Source: SIG452 sp045631485 (GTDB lineage Bacteria; Bacillota; Clostridia; UMGS1840). From it: DNA of 17,107 bases. Below are positions 5,786-14,243 of this stretch, piece by piece. Numbering within the stretch: position 1 is the stretch's first letter; each line of letters begins with the position of its first letter. The position numbers were made by a program, and so were the translations under genes. The DNA lies in the NCBI GenBank assembly GCA_045631485.1, contig JAZQUU010000002.1, positions 1 to 17,107 on the forward strand, given 5' to 3'. Under the pieces are notes generated by a model. That model was given only the letters and a program-made list of their open reading frames with translations, did not search any database and was not told the DNA's origin.

Positions 5786-6918
5786 TGGATATGCAGACAA
5801 AATCAGTATATATTGCAGGTTCCACCGGTTCCATTGGAACTCAGGCGCTTGCAGTTTGCAAAAAACACGGAATCCGTGTGGCAGGCTTATCCTGCGGAAA
5901 AAATGCAGAACTTCTTATCGCTCAGGCAAAAGAGTTTGATGTGAAATATGTGCATATCGGGGACGAAGACGGGTATCATATTGTAAAGGCACAGCTTCCC
6001 GATTGCGAAGTTACAACCGGCGAGGAAGAGCTTTGCCGTCAGATTTTTGAAAGTGATGCAGACACCTTGCTTGATGCCATTGTGGGCAGTGCAGGGTTAA
6101 AACCTGCCATTGCGGGAATTTGCTCCTGCAAAAAACTGGCACTTGCCAATAAAGAAACCATTGTATGTGCAGGTCAGCTCATTATGGATATGGCAGCCGA
6201 ATACGGCGTTGCTGTGTTTCCAGTGGATTCGGAACATTCCGCAATCTTTCAATGCTTACTCGGCAACCGTGACCGTGATGTGAAACGAATTTTACTGACT
6301 GCATCAGGTGGTCCTTTCTTTGGCAGAGAGGATTTATCCCATATTCGTGCCGAAGATGCCTTAAAGCATCCCAACTGGGATATGGGCAACAAAATTACCA
6401 TTGATTCTGCCACTTTGATGAATAAAGGGTTGGAAGTGATTGAAGCATATCATTTGTTCGGTCATAAGCCAATCAAGGTGCTTGTGCACAGAGAAAGTAT
6501 CATCCATTCTATGGTAGAATATGTGGATAATGCCATTATAGCACAGCTTGGCACTCCCGATATGACCATCCCCATTCAGTTGGCATTAACTTATCCCGAG
6601 CGTGCCGAAAGCGATGCAGGGGAAGTGGATTTTGTAAAATTGGGAACACTCAGCTTTTATGAGCCCGATGCAGAAAAATTCCGTTGCTTGCAGTTGGCTT
6701 ATGATGCACTTGCCATCGGCGGAACAATGCCTTGTGTGTTAAACGGAGCCAATGAGGTGGCAGTGGATGCATTTTTGAAAGGAAATATCGGCTTTTTGGA
6801 TATTCCCCGCATCATTGAGGCCACAATGAAAGCGCACTCTGTGATTGTTGATTACACCATGGACGACGTATTTTCGGCAGATTCGTTTGCCAAAGAATAT
6901 GCCCGTTCGTTATTATAA
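5785..6918 (+). CDS. dxr: 1-deoxy-D-xylulose-5-phosphate reductoisomerase
   Basis: This cytoplasmic enzyme makes 2-C-methyl-D-erythritol 4-phosphate, the committed step of the MEP isoprenoid pathway, using NADPH and a divalent metal. Visible motifs are the nucleotide-binding GSTGSIG (residues 12-18), ANKETIVCAG, the metal site DSEHSA (148-153), LTASGGPF, HPNWDMGNKITIDSATLMNK, HRESIIHSMVEY and GTPDMTIPIQLAL. Length of 377 aa is normal. The ATG overlaps the cdsA stop; an in-frame ATG two codons later is an alternative start. It shares the operon with ispG, which acts later in the same pathway, and with uppS, which uses the product. Confidence 0.97.
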   Translation: MDMQTKSVYIAGSTGSIGTQALAVCKKHGIRVAGLSCGKNAELLIAQAKEFDVKYVHIGDEDGYHIVKAQLPDCEVTTGEEELCRQIFESDADTLLDAIVGSAGLKPAIAGICSCKKLALANKETIVCAGQLIMDMAAEYGVAVFPVDSEHSAIFQCLLGNRDRDVKRILLTASGGPFFGREDLSHIRAEDALKHPNWDMGNKITIDSATLMNKGLEVIEAYHLFGHKPIKVLVHRESIIHSMVEYVDNAIIAQLGTPDMTIPIQLALTYPERAESDAGEVDFVKLGTLSFYEPDAEKFRCLQLAYDALAIGGTMPCVLNGANEVAVDAFLKGNIGFLDIPRIIEATMKAHSVIVDYTMDDVFSADSFAKEYARSLL

Positions 6919-6934
6919 AACTGGAGGAAATTAA

Positions 6935-7954
6935 ATGACCGCAATTATCACCGCTCTTTGTGTGATTATTATCTTCGGCTTAATCATTTTCATTCATGAA
7001 CTTGGCCATTTTCTCACCGCAAAAATGTTTGGGGTGAAAGTGCATGAATTTGCGCTCGGAATGGGTCCCAAACTGTTTGGAAAACAGTGGGGTGACACTC
7101 TTTATTCCGTTCGCCTGATTCCCATGGGCGGATATGTGAAAATGGAGGGGGAAGATGCAGAGTCGGAGGATGAGGCGGCATTTTCCAAAAAGAAGCCCTG
7201 GCAACGATTTATCATTTTGTTTGCAGGTGCGTTTATGAATTTGTTGCTCGGATTTATTCTGTTGGTAACCCTAAATGCCGTGAGCCCTCGTTTACCGATG
7301 GTTCCCACCATGGAGGTTGCTTCCGTGGTGGAAGGAATGGGTGCCGAAGCGGCAGGAATTAAAGCAGGAGATAAACTTGTTTCTGTGGACGGAAGCCGTG
7401 TTCATACCCAATTGGATTTAAATCTGGCATTAGACGGAAAAGAGACGGTTTCCGTCACCGTAAACCGAGACGGGGAAAAGCAAACATTCCCCGTAAATCT
7501 GACCAAAACAGAGGATAGTATTTATGTGGGAATCCGTCAGGTAGCAGAAGAGAAACATTTCGGCAATCTGATTTCCTATTCTTTTTATGAAACTTTTTCG
7601 ATTGTTAAACTGACCTATCAGTCGTTTTTCGGAATGTTCAACGGCACGGTGGGCGTGGATGAAATGTCCGGTCCTGTCGGCATTGTGACCGAAATTTCCA
7701 ATGCGGCCAAAAGCGGATTTTTTGACGTGATGTGGCTTGCTTTGATTATCAGTTTGAACTTAGGCGTTGTGAATCTGTTTCCCTTGCCTGCTTTAGATGG
7801 CGGACGAATTGTGTTTGTTCTTTGGGAAATGATTACCAAAAAGAAGTTAAAACCCGAACACGAAGGTTTTATTCACTTTATCGGCTTTGTAATTTTGATA
7901 TTGTTCATGTTGTATATTACTAAAAATGATATTGTTCGATTATTTGCAAGGTAG
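6935..7954 (+). CDS. rseP: Site-2 intramembrane zinc metalloprotease
   Basis: The 339-aa membrane protease cleaves transmembrane substrates such as anti-sigma factors or leftover signal peptides. HELGH (residues 21-25) in the first helix supplies the zinc His residues and catalytic Glu; NLFPLPALDGG (280-290) in a late helix supplies the third ligand Asp288. A PDZ domain lies at about residues 120-195 (AAGIKAGDKLVSVDG). Length matches Firmicute RseP/RasP. GGAGG lies seven bases before the ATG. The substrate here is unknown. Its TAG stop lies inside the first copy of a 30-base repeat (7951-7980), so the repeat inserted at or formed the very end of the gene. Confidence 0.95.
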   Translation: MTAIITALCVIIIFGLIIFIHELGHFLTAKMFGVKVHEFALGMGPKLFGKQWGDTLYSVRLIPMGGYVKMEGEDAESEDEAAFSKKKPWQRFIILFAGAFMNLLLGFILLVTLNAVSPRLPMVPTMEVASVVEGMGAEAAGIKAGDKLVSVDGSRVHTQLDLNLALDGKETVSVTVNRDGEKQTFPVNLTKTEDSIYVGIRQVAEEKHFGNLISYSFYETFSIVKLTYQSFFGMFNGTVGVDEMSGPVGIVTEISNAAKSGFFDVMWLALIISLNLGVVNLFPLPALDGGRIVFVLWEMITKKKLKPEHEGFIHFIGFVILILFMLYITKNDIVRLFAR

Positions 7955-8096
7955 GGAGTGCAAAAACTTACTCCCTTTGCCCATTTACGTTTCCTTGCGT
8001 ACACAAAGTACGCGGTGGTCACTGAAATGAACAAATGAAGCAAGTTGTATGCACTCCGATGAAAATGTAGGGAGTGCAAAAACCTACTTCCTTTGC
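7951..8096. repeat. Imperfect palindrome flanked by a 30-base direct repeat, rseP-ispG gap
   Basis: GTAGGGAGTGCAAAAAC... (7951-7980) recurs at 8067-8096 with two mismatches. Between them lies a ~103-base imperfect palindrome (7955-8057) centred on GCGTAC-ACAAA-GTACGC (7997-8013). GGAGTGCA at 7955-7962 pairs with TGCACTCC at 8050-8057, and the arms between pair at roughly two bases in three. The first direct-repeat copy is also a small hairpin (GGGAGT/ACTCCC). No ORF is present. A second palindrome with the same core lies at 16707-16825. Confidence 0.65.
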
Positions 8097-8136
8097 AAAA
8101 AAATGTTAGAAACTCCGTACGATAGGAGACTTTGTG

Positions 8137-9195
8137 ATGAAAATATCTAAAAAAATAAAAATCGGTGACAGATTCATCGGTGGCGGTGAACCGGTTGCCA
8201 TTCAATCTATGACCAACACTCCGACCTCGGATGTGGAGGCAACTGTCAAACAGATATTGTCATTAGAACAATGCGGTTGCGAAATTGTTCGTGCAACCGT
8301 CAATGACGAAGCGGCAGCAAACGCCATCGGTAAAATCAAGGAGCAGATTCATATTCCTTTGGTTGCGGATATCCATTTTGATTATCGCCTTGCCATCAAA
8401 GCGGTGGAGCAGGGAGTGGATAAGGTTCGCATCAATCCGGGCAATATCGGAGACCGTGACCGTGTGAAGCAGGTGGTGGACGCCTGCAAAAAATACGGGG
8501 TTCCCATCCGTGTGGGAGTAAACGGCGGTTCGCTTCCGAAACCCATTCTGGAAAAATTCGGCGGAGTTACTCCCGAAGCACTGATGGCGGCGGCAAAGGA
8601 ACAGATTTCTGTTTTGGAAGAACTTGATTTTCACGATATTGTGTTATCCTTAAAAGTGTCCGATGTGGAAAAAAACATAGCGGCATACACCCTGGCAAGT
8701 GAAGTATTTCCGTATCCGTTGCATCTGGGTGTCACCGAAGCAGGCGGCGGAATCTGGGGAGTCACCAAAAATGCAATCGGCATCGGCACTCTGCTTCGAA
8801 ACGGTATCGGTGATACGCTTCGGGTATCCTTAACCGAATCGGTGGAAGAAGAAATTGATGCCGCAAAAGCGATTTTAACTGCCACGGGCAGACGAAAAGA
8901 GTGGGTTGAGGTGATTGCCTGCCCCACTTGCGGCAGAACGAAGATTGATATTATTTCCTTGGCAAAAGAAGTGAAAGAAAAAACAAAACATATACATAAA
9001 CCGCTAAAGGTGGCGGTAATGGGGTGCGTGGTAAACGGCCCCGGGGAAGCAAAGGATTGCGATATCGGTATCGCAGGAGGAGACGGGAAAGCAGTTTTAT
9101 TTGAAAAAGATGAAAACGGCGTTTCTAAAATCACAATGACACTCCCCGAAAATGAAATTGTGCAAACACTCTTAAATAAAATTGAGCAAATGTAA
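8137..9195 (+). CDS. ispG: 4-hydroxy-3-methylbut-2-enyl diphosphate synthase (IspG/GcpE)
   Basis: This [4Fe-4S] enzyme converts methylerythritol cyclodiphosphate to HMBPP, the penultimate MEP-pathway step. The N-terminal TIM-barrel half shows QSMTNTPTSDVEAT, PLVADIHFDYRLA and KVRINPGNIG. The C-terminal cluster domain has Cys262 and Cys265 in CPTCGRT and Cys297 in MGCVVNGPGEA, with the Glu of GPGE as the likely fourth ligand. At 352 aa it is the compact bacterial form. AGGAG lies eight bases before the ATG at 8137; a GTG one codon earlier is a less well spaced start. It follows rseP after a repeat-filled 180-base gap and precedes tyrS by 21 bases. Confidence 0.97.
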   Translation: MKISKKIKIGDRFIGGGEPVAIQSMTNTPTSDVEATVKQILSLEQCGCEIVRATVNDEAAANAIGKIKEQIHIPLVADIHFDYRLAIKAVEQGVDKVRINPGNIGDRDRVKQVVDACKKYGVPIRVGVNGGSLPKPILEKFGGVTPEALMAAAKEQISVLEELDFHDIVLSLKVSDVEKNIAAYTLASEVFPYPLHLGVTEAGGGIWGVTKNAIGIGTLLRNGIGDTLRVSLTESVEEEIDAAKAILTATGRRKEWVEVIACPTCGRTKIDIISLAKEVKEKTKHIHKPLKVAVMGCVVNGPGEAKDCDIGIAGGDGKAVLFEKDENGVSKITMTLPENEIVQTLLNKIEQM

Positions 9196-9216
9196 GAAAA
9201 GGAAGGAACAAAAACA

Positions 9217-10443
9217 ATGGCAAACGTATTTGATGTGTTACAAGAAAGAGGACTGATTGCTCAGACTACTCACGAGGAAGAAATCAGAGAATTATTAGGC
9301 AAAGAAAAGGTAACCTTTTATATTGGTTTTGACCCTACGGCAGACAGCTTGCACGTGGGACACTTTTTGCAGATGGTGGTTATGCGTCACATGCAGATGC
9401 ATGGACATAAACCCATCGCTTTGGTTGGCGGCGGTACCGGCCATATCGGTGACCCCTCCGGCAGAACCGATATGCGTCAGATGATGACCAAAGAAATCAT
9501 TGACCACAACTGCGAATGCTTTAAAAAGCAGCTTTCCAGCGTGGTGGATTTCACCGATGGCAAAGCGATTATGGTAAACAACGCAGATTGGCTTCTGGAC
9601 TTAAATTATGTGGAATTTTTAAGAGATATCGGTTCTTGCTTCTCTGTTAACAAAATGCTTCAGGCAGAATGCTTTAAGCAGAGACTGGAAAAAGGACTCT
9701 CTTTCTTAGAATTTAACTATATGCTGATGCAAAGCTACGATTTTCTGATGTTAAGCAGAAAATATGATTGTAAAATCGAATTGGGCGGCGACGACCAGTG
9801 GAGCAATATTTTAGGAGGTCTGGAGCTTTGCCGCAGAAAAGACCAGAAACAGGTTTATGGTATGACCTTTACCTTACTTACCAACTCCGAAGGTAAGAAG
9901 ATGGGTAAAACCGCTTCCGGTGCAGTATGGCTTGACCCCAACAAAACATCTCCCTACGATTTCTATCAGTATTGGGTGAATGTTTCCGATGCGGATGTTA
10001 TCAAATGTATCAAACTTCTGACCTTTGTTCCCATGGACGAAATTCGTAAAATGGAACAGTGGGAAGGTGCCCAGCTTAATCAGGCAAAGAAAATTCTTGC
10101 TTACGAAGTGACCAAACTGGTTCACGGTGAAGAAGAAGCCAACAAAGTAAAAGCAGCTGCAGAAGCTGTATTTGGCGGAGGCGGTGTGTCTGCGGACATG
10201 CCCACCAAGGAAGTGGAAGATTTCGGTGATTCTATCGGCATCTTAGACTTACTTGCAAATACCGGCATCGTTCCCTCCAAAGGGGAAGCAAGAAGACTGA
10301 TTCAGCAGAACGGTCTTTCCATCGGTGATGACAAAGTGACCGATCCTATGATGGCGGTTACCAAAGCAGACTTTGAAAAAGAAGGCTTTATTATCGTGAA
10401 AAAGGGTAAAAAAGCGTTCTTCAAAGTTGTTATTAAAGGATAA
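9217..10443 (+). CDS. tyrS: Tyrosyl-tRNA synthetase
   Basis: The 408-aa class I synthetase charges tRNA-Tyr. The HIGH-type motif is HVGH (residues 46-49) and the KMSKS-type motif is KMGKT (228-232). GGDDQWSNILGG is the TyrRS tyrosine/ATP pocket. An S4 RNA-binding domain occupies about the last 65 residues (GEARRLIQQNGL, then the V-x-D turn). Length fits the TyrS subfamily with the HxGH/KMGKT pattern. AAAGGAAGG lies about nine bases before the ATG. It has no leader of its own, so T-box control of this gene, common in Firmicutes, is not seen; it appears to be read with ispG. A hairpin terminator follows. Confidence 0.97.
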   Translation: MANVFDVLQERGLIAQTTHEEEIRELLGKEKVTFYIGFDPTADSLHVGHFLQMVVMRHMQMHGHKPIALVGGGTGHIGDPSGRTDMRQMMTKEIIDHNCECFKKQLSSVVDFTDGKAIMVNNADWLLDLNYVEFLRDIGSCFSVNKMLQAECFKQRLEKGLSFLEFNYMLMQSYDFLMLSRKYDCKIELGGDDQWSNILGGLELCRRKDQKQVYGMTFTLLTNSEGKKMGKTASGAVWLDPNKTSPYDFYQYWVNVSDADVIKCIKLLTFVPMDEIRKMEQWEGAQLNQAKKILAYEVTKLVHGEEEANKVKAAAEAVFGGGGVSADMPTKEVEDFGDSIGILDLLANTGIVPSKGEARRLIQQNGLSIGDDKVTDPMMAVTKADFEKEGFIIVKKGKKAFFKVVIKG

Positions 10444-10472
10444 GTTAATATACTTAAGATATTAAAAATACT

Positions 10473-10519
10473 AAAAAAATCAGGCACGGAAATTCTTTCG
10501 TGCCTGAATCTTCGTTTTA
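10473..10519. terminator. Hairpin between tyrS and the P-type ATPase gene
   Basis: A perfect 9-bp stem TCAGGCACG/CGTGCCTGA (10480-10488 with 10499-10507) has a ten-base loop. On the plus strand it is followed by a broken T-run (ATCTTCGTTTT). On the minus strand it is followed by seven T in a row. It could attenuate read-through into the ATPase gene; the reverse strand would terminate better although no minus gene lies there. Confidence 0.6.
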
Positions 10520-10535
10520 CCAAAGGAGAATTGCC

Positions 10536-12776
10536 ATGAGGGGACTTACCCATCAGCAGGTCGCCGAAAAAATACAAGCCAATCAGACCAATGTGATGCC
10601 AAAGCCCGATGTAAGAACGGGTTGGGATATCATCAGAGAAAATGTGTTTACCTACTTTAATTTGTTGAATACGGCGATTTTTCTCCTGGTTCTGACCACG
10701 GGGAGTGTTCAAAATACTCTTTTTATGGGCGTGGTCGTCTCCAATATTTTGCTTGGCATTGGTCAGGAATTTTACTTAAGGCATAAGCTCGGTAAGCTAA
10801 AATCTGTTCGTCAACAGTTTTATACGGTGCTTCGTGATGGCAAGACCAACCGGATTGCCTCCGAGGAAATTGTGTTGGGTGATGTGATATTGTTGTCCGC
10901 AGGGGAACAGATTCCCTGCGATATGCAGATTCTTTCCACCGACTATCTGGAAGTGAACGAAGCTTTGATGACGGGGGAATCGGACCCCGTTTTCAAAATT
11001 GGCGGTGATTCTCTCATATCGGGAAGCTTTGTTGTGTCAGGCTCCTGCTATGCCAAAGCGGAAAAAGTGGGAAAAGATACTTATTATGCGGGGATTATCG
11101 AAAGTGCGGGTACCTACCGCAAAATGAAGTCTCAGATTTTAACCGCTATCGGTAAGATTATCCGTGTGATGTCTTATGTGATTTTGCCTCTCGGTATTTT
11201 ACTGTTTGTTTCCACTTATAAAAACAGTGCCGATTGGAAAATATCGGTCATTTCCACGGCGGCAAGTATTATCGGAATGATTCCGTCGGGACTTTATCTG
11301 ATTACCACCATTACCGCAGGAACAGCGGTATTAAAATTAGCCAATAAAAAAGCACTGGTAAACGACTTTTCTGCCGTGGAGTGTTTAAGCCGTGTTACCA
11401 CTGTTTGTTTTGATAAAACGGGAACTCTGACCACGGGAGAAATCCAATTTGGAGAACTGATTCCCTATTGTGAGCAGGGCAAAGCAGAGCAATATCTTCG
11501 TCTGTTTGCCAAAGCCTTTCCCGTAAGAAATCCCACTTTGGAGGGGATTTATCGTGCGTATGGAGATGATACCGACCTTACCTTGGATTCTGCAGTTCCG
11601 TTTTCTTCCCAAAGAAAGTATTCCGAAATTAAAATCGGAGAACATTGTTACCGTTTGGGTGCTGCGGACTTTCTGGTGACTTCGGAAGACGTGTTAAACA
11701 CCATCGGTGAAAAAACGGCATTTGGAAACCGTGTGCTTGCCCTTACAGAAGACGGAGAAGTTCTTGCTCTGATTGTGATGAGCGATGTGTTGAAATGTGA
11801 TGCCCGCAATGTTCTGGATTATTTCAGAACCGAGCAGATGGATTTGAAAATTATATCGGGCGACCATCCCGAAACGGTTTCCCGCATTGCCAAAGAGCTC
11901 GGCTTTTCGGATTATGAGAGTTATGTGGATTTAAGCACTCAACCCAAAACCGCAGAACACTACCGGAAATTGGTGAAGCTCTATTCCATTTTCGGACGCG
12001 TTACCCCTGAGGACAAGCGTCTTCTGGTGCGGGCAATGCAACAAAACGGGGAAGTGGTTGCGATGAGCGGTGACGGCGTGAATGATGTGTTGGCGTTAAA
12101 AGAAGCCGACCTTGCCATAGCAATGGCAAACGGAGCACAAGCTGCCAAATCGGTTGCGCAGGTGGTGTTATGCCAGTCAGACTTCGCTCCCGTTCCTCTG
12201 ATTTTAAAAGAGGGAAGACGGATTGTAAATAATATTGAACGGGTAGCTTCTTTATATTTATTGAAAACGGGATTTTCGTTGCTTCTGTCATTGTTCTTTA
12301 TTCTTTTGGGAATGCCCTATCCCTTTGAACCCGTCAGTATGACGGTGATAGGTTCCTTCACCATTGGACTCCCCTCGTTTTTTCTGGCAATGGAACCCAA
12401 CGATAAGCCCGTGAAGGATGATTTTTTGGGTAGCGTGATGAGAGCTTCTGTTCCAACTTCCGTACTAATCGGTTTGTTTGCGGGATTTTTCGGAATTCTC
12501 GGAAAAATCGGCTTTTTAACGGAACTGTCGGATGTGAAAACATTGGCATTTTATGTGACTGCATATTTTTCCTTTTTTCATCTGATACAGACTGCGTTTC
12601 CTTTGGGTATTCGGAAACTGACTGTGATTGCCGTGATGCTTGTGTTCTTTTTTGCAACCTTGTTTGTTCCGGGATTGCTACCCCTTGGAATCTTAAGTGC
12701 CTCGGAAATGATATTGTTGGGAGCTTCCATGCTTCTTGGTACCGTGTTATTATGTTGGTACCATAAAGAATCTTAA
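10536..12776 (+). CDS. Cation-translocating P-type ATPase (HAD-IC, CtpE-like)
   Basis: The 746-aa membrane pump uses ATP to move a cation. The actuator loop has MTGESDP (TGES at residue 146), the phosphorylation site is DKTGTLT (Asp293), and the hinge is SGDGVND (GDGVND at 512). ISGDHPETVSRIA is also present. Two helices precede the actuator domain, two follow, and about six follow the hinge. The helix-4 motif is MIPSGLYL, as in the CtpE-like branch and unlike CPx heavy-metal pumps or the PEGL of Ca2+ pumps. The nucleotide-domain KGA motif reads RLGA, lacking Lys. CtpE itself is linked to calcium uptake; the ion here is unknown. ATG 10536 follows AAGGAG by eight bases; an in-frame ATG at 10500 lies inside the hairpin and is unlikely. 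Confidence 0.9.
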   Translation: MRGLTHQQVAEKIQANQTNVMPKPDVRTGWDIIRENVFTYFNLLNTAIFLLVLTTGSVQNTLFMGVVVSNILLGIGQEFYLRHKLGKLKSVRQQFYTVLRDGKTNRIASEEIVLGDVILLSAGEQIPCDMQILSTDYLEVNEALMTGESDPVFKIGGDSLISGSFVVSGSCYAKAEKVGKDTYYAGIIESAGTYRKMKSQILTAIGKIIRVMSYVILPLGILLFVSTYKNSADWKISVISTAASIIGMIPSGLYLITTITAGTAVLKLANKKALVNDFSAVECLSRVTTVCFDKTGTLTTGEIQFGELIPYCEQGKAEQYLRLFAKAFPVRNPTLEGIYRAYGDDTDLTLDSAVPFSSQRKYSEIKIGEHCYRLGAADFLVTSEDVLNTIGEKTAFGNRVLALTEDGEVLALIVMSDVLKCDARNVLDYFRTEQMDLKIISGDHPETVSRIAKELGFSDYESYVDLSTQPKTAEHYRKLVKLYSIFGRVTPEDKRLLVRAMQQNGEVVAMSGDGVNDVLALKEADLAIAMANGAQAAKSVAQVVLCQSDFAPVPLILKEGRRIVNNIERVASLYLLKTGFSLLLSLFFILLGMPYPFEPVSMTVIGSFTIGLPSFFLAMEPNDKPVKDDFLGSVMRASVPTSVLIGLFAGFFGILGKIGFLTELSDVKTLAFYVTAYFSFFHLIQTAFPLGIRKLTVIAVMLVFFFATLFVPGLLPLGILSASEMILLGASMLLGTVLLCWYHKES

Positions 12777-12800
12777 ATTTTACCCTTTGGAGATGTTTTT

Positions 12801-13925
12801 ATGATTTATCTGGATAATGCTGCTACCACCCGCCCCTATGACCGTGTGATACAACGGGTTACGGATGTTTTAACCAATTCTTTCGGAAATCCTTCCTCCC
12901 TGCATCGGTTGGGAATGGAGGCGGAAGATCTTATCAAGGAGGCCAGAAAAACCGTTGCCGCATCCATTGGTGCCAAGGAAGGTGAAATTTACTTCACTCC
13001 CTCGGGAACTCTGGCAAATAATACTGCGATTTTCGGTTATCTGCGCAGAAATAAGCATAAGGGCAACAAGGTGCTCCTTTCCATGGTGGAACATGCTTCT
13101 GTTTACAATATCGGAAAGCAACTGGAAAAAGACGGCTATCAGGTGGAATGGATTCCCGTTGTGAACGGAGAAGCGGATTTTGCTTTTTTGGAAGAACAGT
13201 TAAGCGATGATGTGGCACTTGTGAGTATGATGGCAGTGAACAACGAAACGGGCACCTTGTTTGATATTGCAAAAATCAAGCAGCTGATGAAGGCAAAAGC
13301 CCCCAATGCCGTGCTTCACTCCGATTGTATTCAGGCATACGGAAAACTGGATATTCACGTGCGGGATTTTGGCGCGGATATGATGAGCTTTTCGGGTCAT
13401 AAAATCGGTGCCCCCAAAGGCATTGGCGCCTTGTATGTGAAAAAAGGAATCCTTCTGGAATCTCTTTATGTGGGTGGCGGACAAGAAGAAAATCTGTTTT
13501 CGGGTACCGAAAATGTGGCGAATATTGTTGCTTTTGCGGAAGCGGTAAAGATTTTCAGGGAGGAGCGTCCCATTGAGAGAATCAAAGAGCTTTCCGAATT
13601 GTTTTTAGCTTCTCTCGATTCCGAGATTCCCGTAAACAGTCAAAACAGTTTAGGAACCATTGTGAATATTTCCTTAAATCTTCGTTCGGAAATTGTGCTT
13701 CATATGTTGGAGAGTGAGGGAATCTATGTATCCTCCGGTTCTGCCTGCTCGGAAAAGAAGGGCGGAAACAATCGTGTGCTTGCCGCATTCTCGGTGCCGA
13801 AAGGGATGCAGGATACCGCTATCCGTGTTTCGTTTTCTCACCAAAATACCGAAGATGAGGTTCATTTCGCAGCAAAAACCATCAACCTGATTTTCGAAAA
13901 AAACCAAAACAGAGCAAAAAAATAA
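12801..13925 (+). CDS. Cysteine desulfurase (NifS/IscS family, class V PLP fold)
   Basis: The 374-aa PLP enzyme removes sulfur from cysteine for Fe-S clusters or tRNA thiolation. YLDNAATTRP opens the protein, Lys201 of SGHKIGAPKG should bind PLP, VNNETGT and HSDCIQAYGK are conserved, and Cys316 in SSGSACS should carry the persulfide. The PLP-phosphate loop reads TPSGTLANN where SGGTEANN is usual, with Leu for Glu. Length is typical. The K/N-rich tail runs into an A-tract. It follows the ATPase by 24 bases with a TTTGGAGA site before the ATG. Its common partner thiI is not adjacent, nor is iscU, so the acceptor is unknown. Confidence 0.93.
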   Translation: MIYLDNAATTRPYDRVIQRVTDVLTNSFGNPSSLHRLGMEAEDLIKEARKTVAASIGAKEGEIYFTPSGTLANNTAIFGYLRRNKHKGNKVLLSMVEHASVYNIGKQLEKDGYQVEWIPVVNGEADFAFLEEQLSDDVALVSMMAVNNETGTLFDIAKIKQLMKAKAPNAVLHSDCIQAYGKLDIHVRDFGADMMSFSGHKIGAPKGIGALYVKKGILLESLYVGGGQEENLFSGTENVANIVAFAEAVKIFREERPIERIKELSELFLASLDSEIPVNSQNSLGTIVNISLNLRSEIVLHMLESEGIYVSSGSACSEKKGGNNRVLAAFSVPKGMQDTAIRVSFSHQNTEDEVHFAAKTINLIFEKNQNRAKK

Positions 13926-13953
13926 AAAAAATTGAAAAACTTTAAAAAATCAC

Positions 13954-13982
13954 TTGACATTTTGACGGTTATTCGTTATAAT
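13954..13982 (+). promoter_or_regulatory. Consensus sigma-A promoter of rpmH
   Basis: TTGACA (13954-13959), a 17-bp spacer and TATAAT (13977-13982) match consensus exactly. The start near 13989 gives a leader of about 107 bases before rpmH. It separates the ribosomal-protein cluster from the upstream operon and is the strongest promoter in the window. Confidence 0.88.
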
Positions 13983-14029
13983 ATTGAATGCTAAAATGAT
14001 AAATAGTGTTTACAGGAATCAAATTTAGC

Positions 14030-14056
14030 GGAATTTCCCGTTGGGAAACTTGAAAT
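14030..14056 (+). promoter_or_regulatory. Hairpin in the rpmH leader
   Basis: The stem TTTCCC-GTT-GGGAAA (14034-14048) lies in the 5' leader of rpmH, flanked by AATTTC and GAAATT that could lengthen it. The same 15 bases occur at 1514-1528. It ends about 30 bases before the ribosome site. It may stabilise the leader or be a leftover repeat. Confidence 0.4.
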
Positions 14057-14095
14057 TGTTAAAGTAATCAATGATATATTTGGAGGTGCAAAAAC

Positions 14096-14230
14096 ATGAA
14101 CAGAACTTATCAGCCCAAGAAAAGACAGAGAAAAAGAGAACACGGTTTCTTCAAAAGAATGAGAACCAGAAATGGTAGAAAAATCTTAGCAAGAAGAAGA
14201 GCAAGAGGCAGAGTTAGTCTCAGCGCATAA
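14096..14230 (+). CDS. rpmH: 50S ribosomal protein L34
   Basis: This 44-aa, very basic protein of the large ribosomal subunit begins MNRTYQPKKRQRKREHGF and continues with the L34 signature RMRTRNGRKILARRRARGR. Length is typical (44-46 aa). GGAGGTG lies about eight bases before the ATG. It heads the rpmH-rnpA-yidD-yidC-jag cluster conserved in Firmicutes. The neighbouring dnaA and its origin boxes, often just upstream, are not present in this window. Confidence 0.97.
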   Translation: MNRTYQPKKRQRKREHGFFKRMRTRNGRKILARRRARGRVSLSA

Positions 14231-14243
14231 TTCATAAGGTAAG

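Noticed and set aside
8631..9134. 167-aa ORF antisense to ispG
   Set aside because: It lies entirely within a well-conserved gene on the other strand; no ribosome site or domain.
9196..9216. T-box leader for tyrS
   Set aside because: The gap after ispG is only 21 bases, too short for a T-box.
10500..10535. Upstream ATG for the P-type ATPase
   Set aside because: It lies within the terminator-like hairpin without a ribosome site; ATG 10536 has AAGGAG at the right distance.
13926..14095. Replication origin next to rpmH
   Set aside because: No TTATCCACA-type DnaA boxes or dnaA gene are visible in the gap or nearby.
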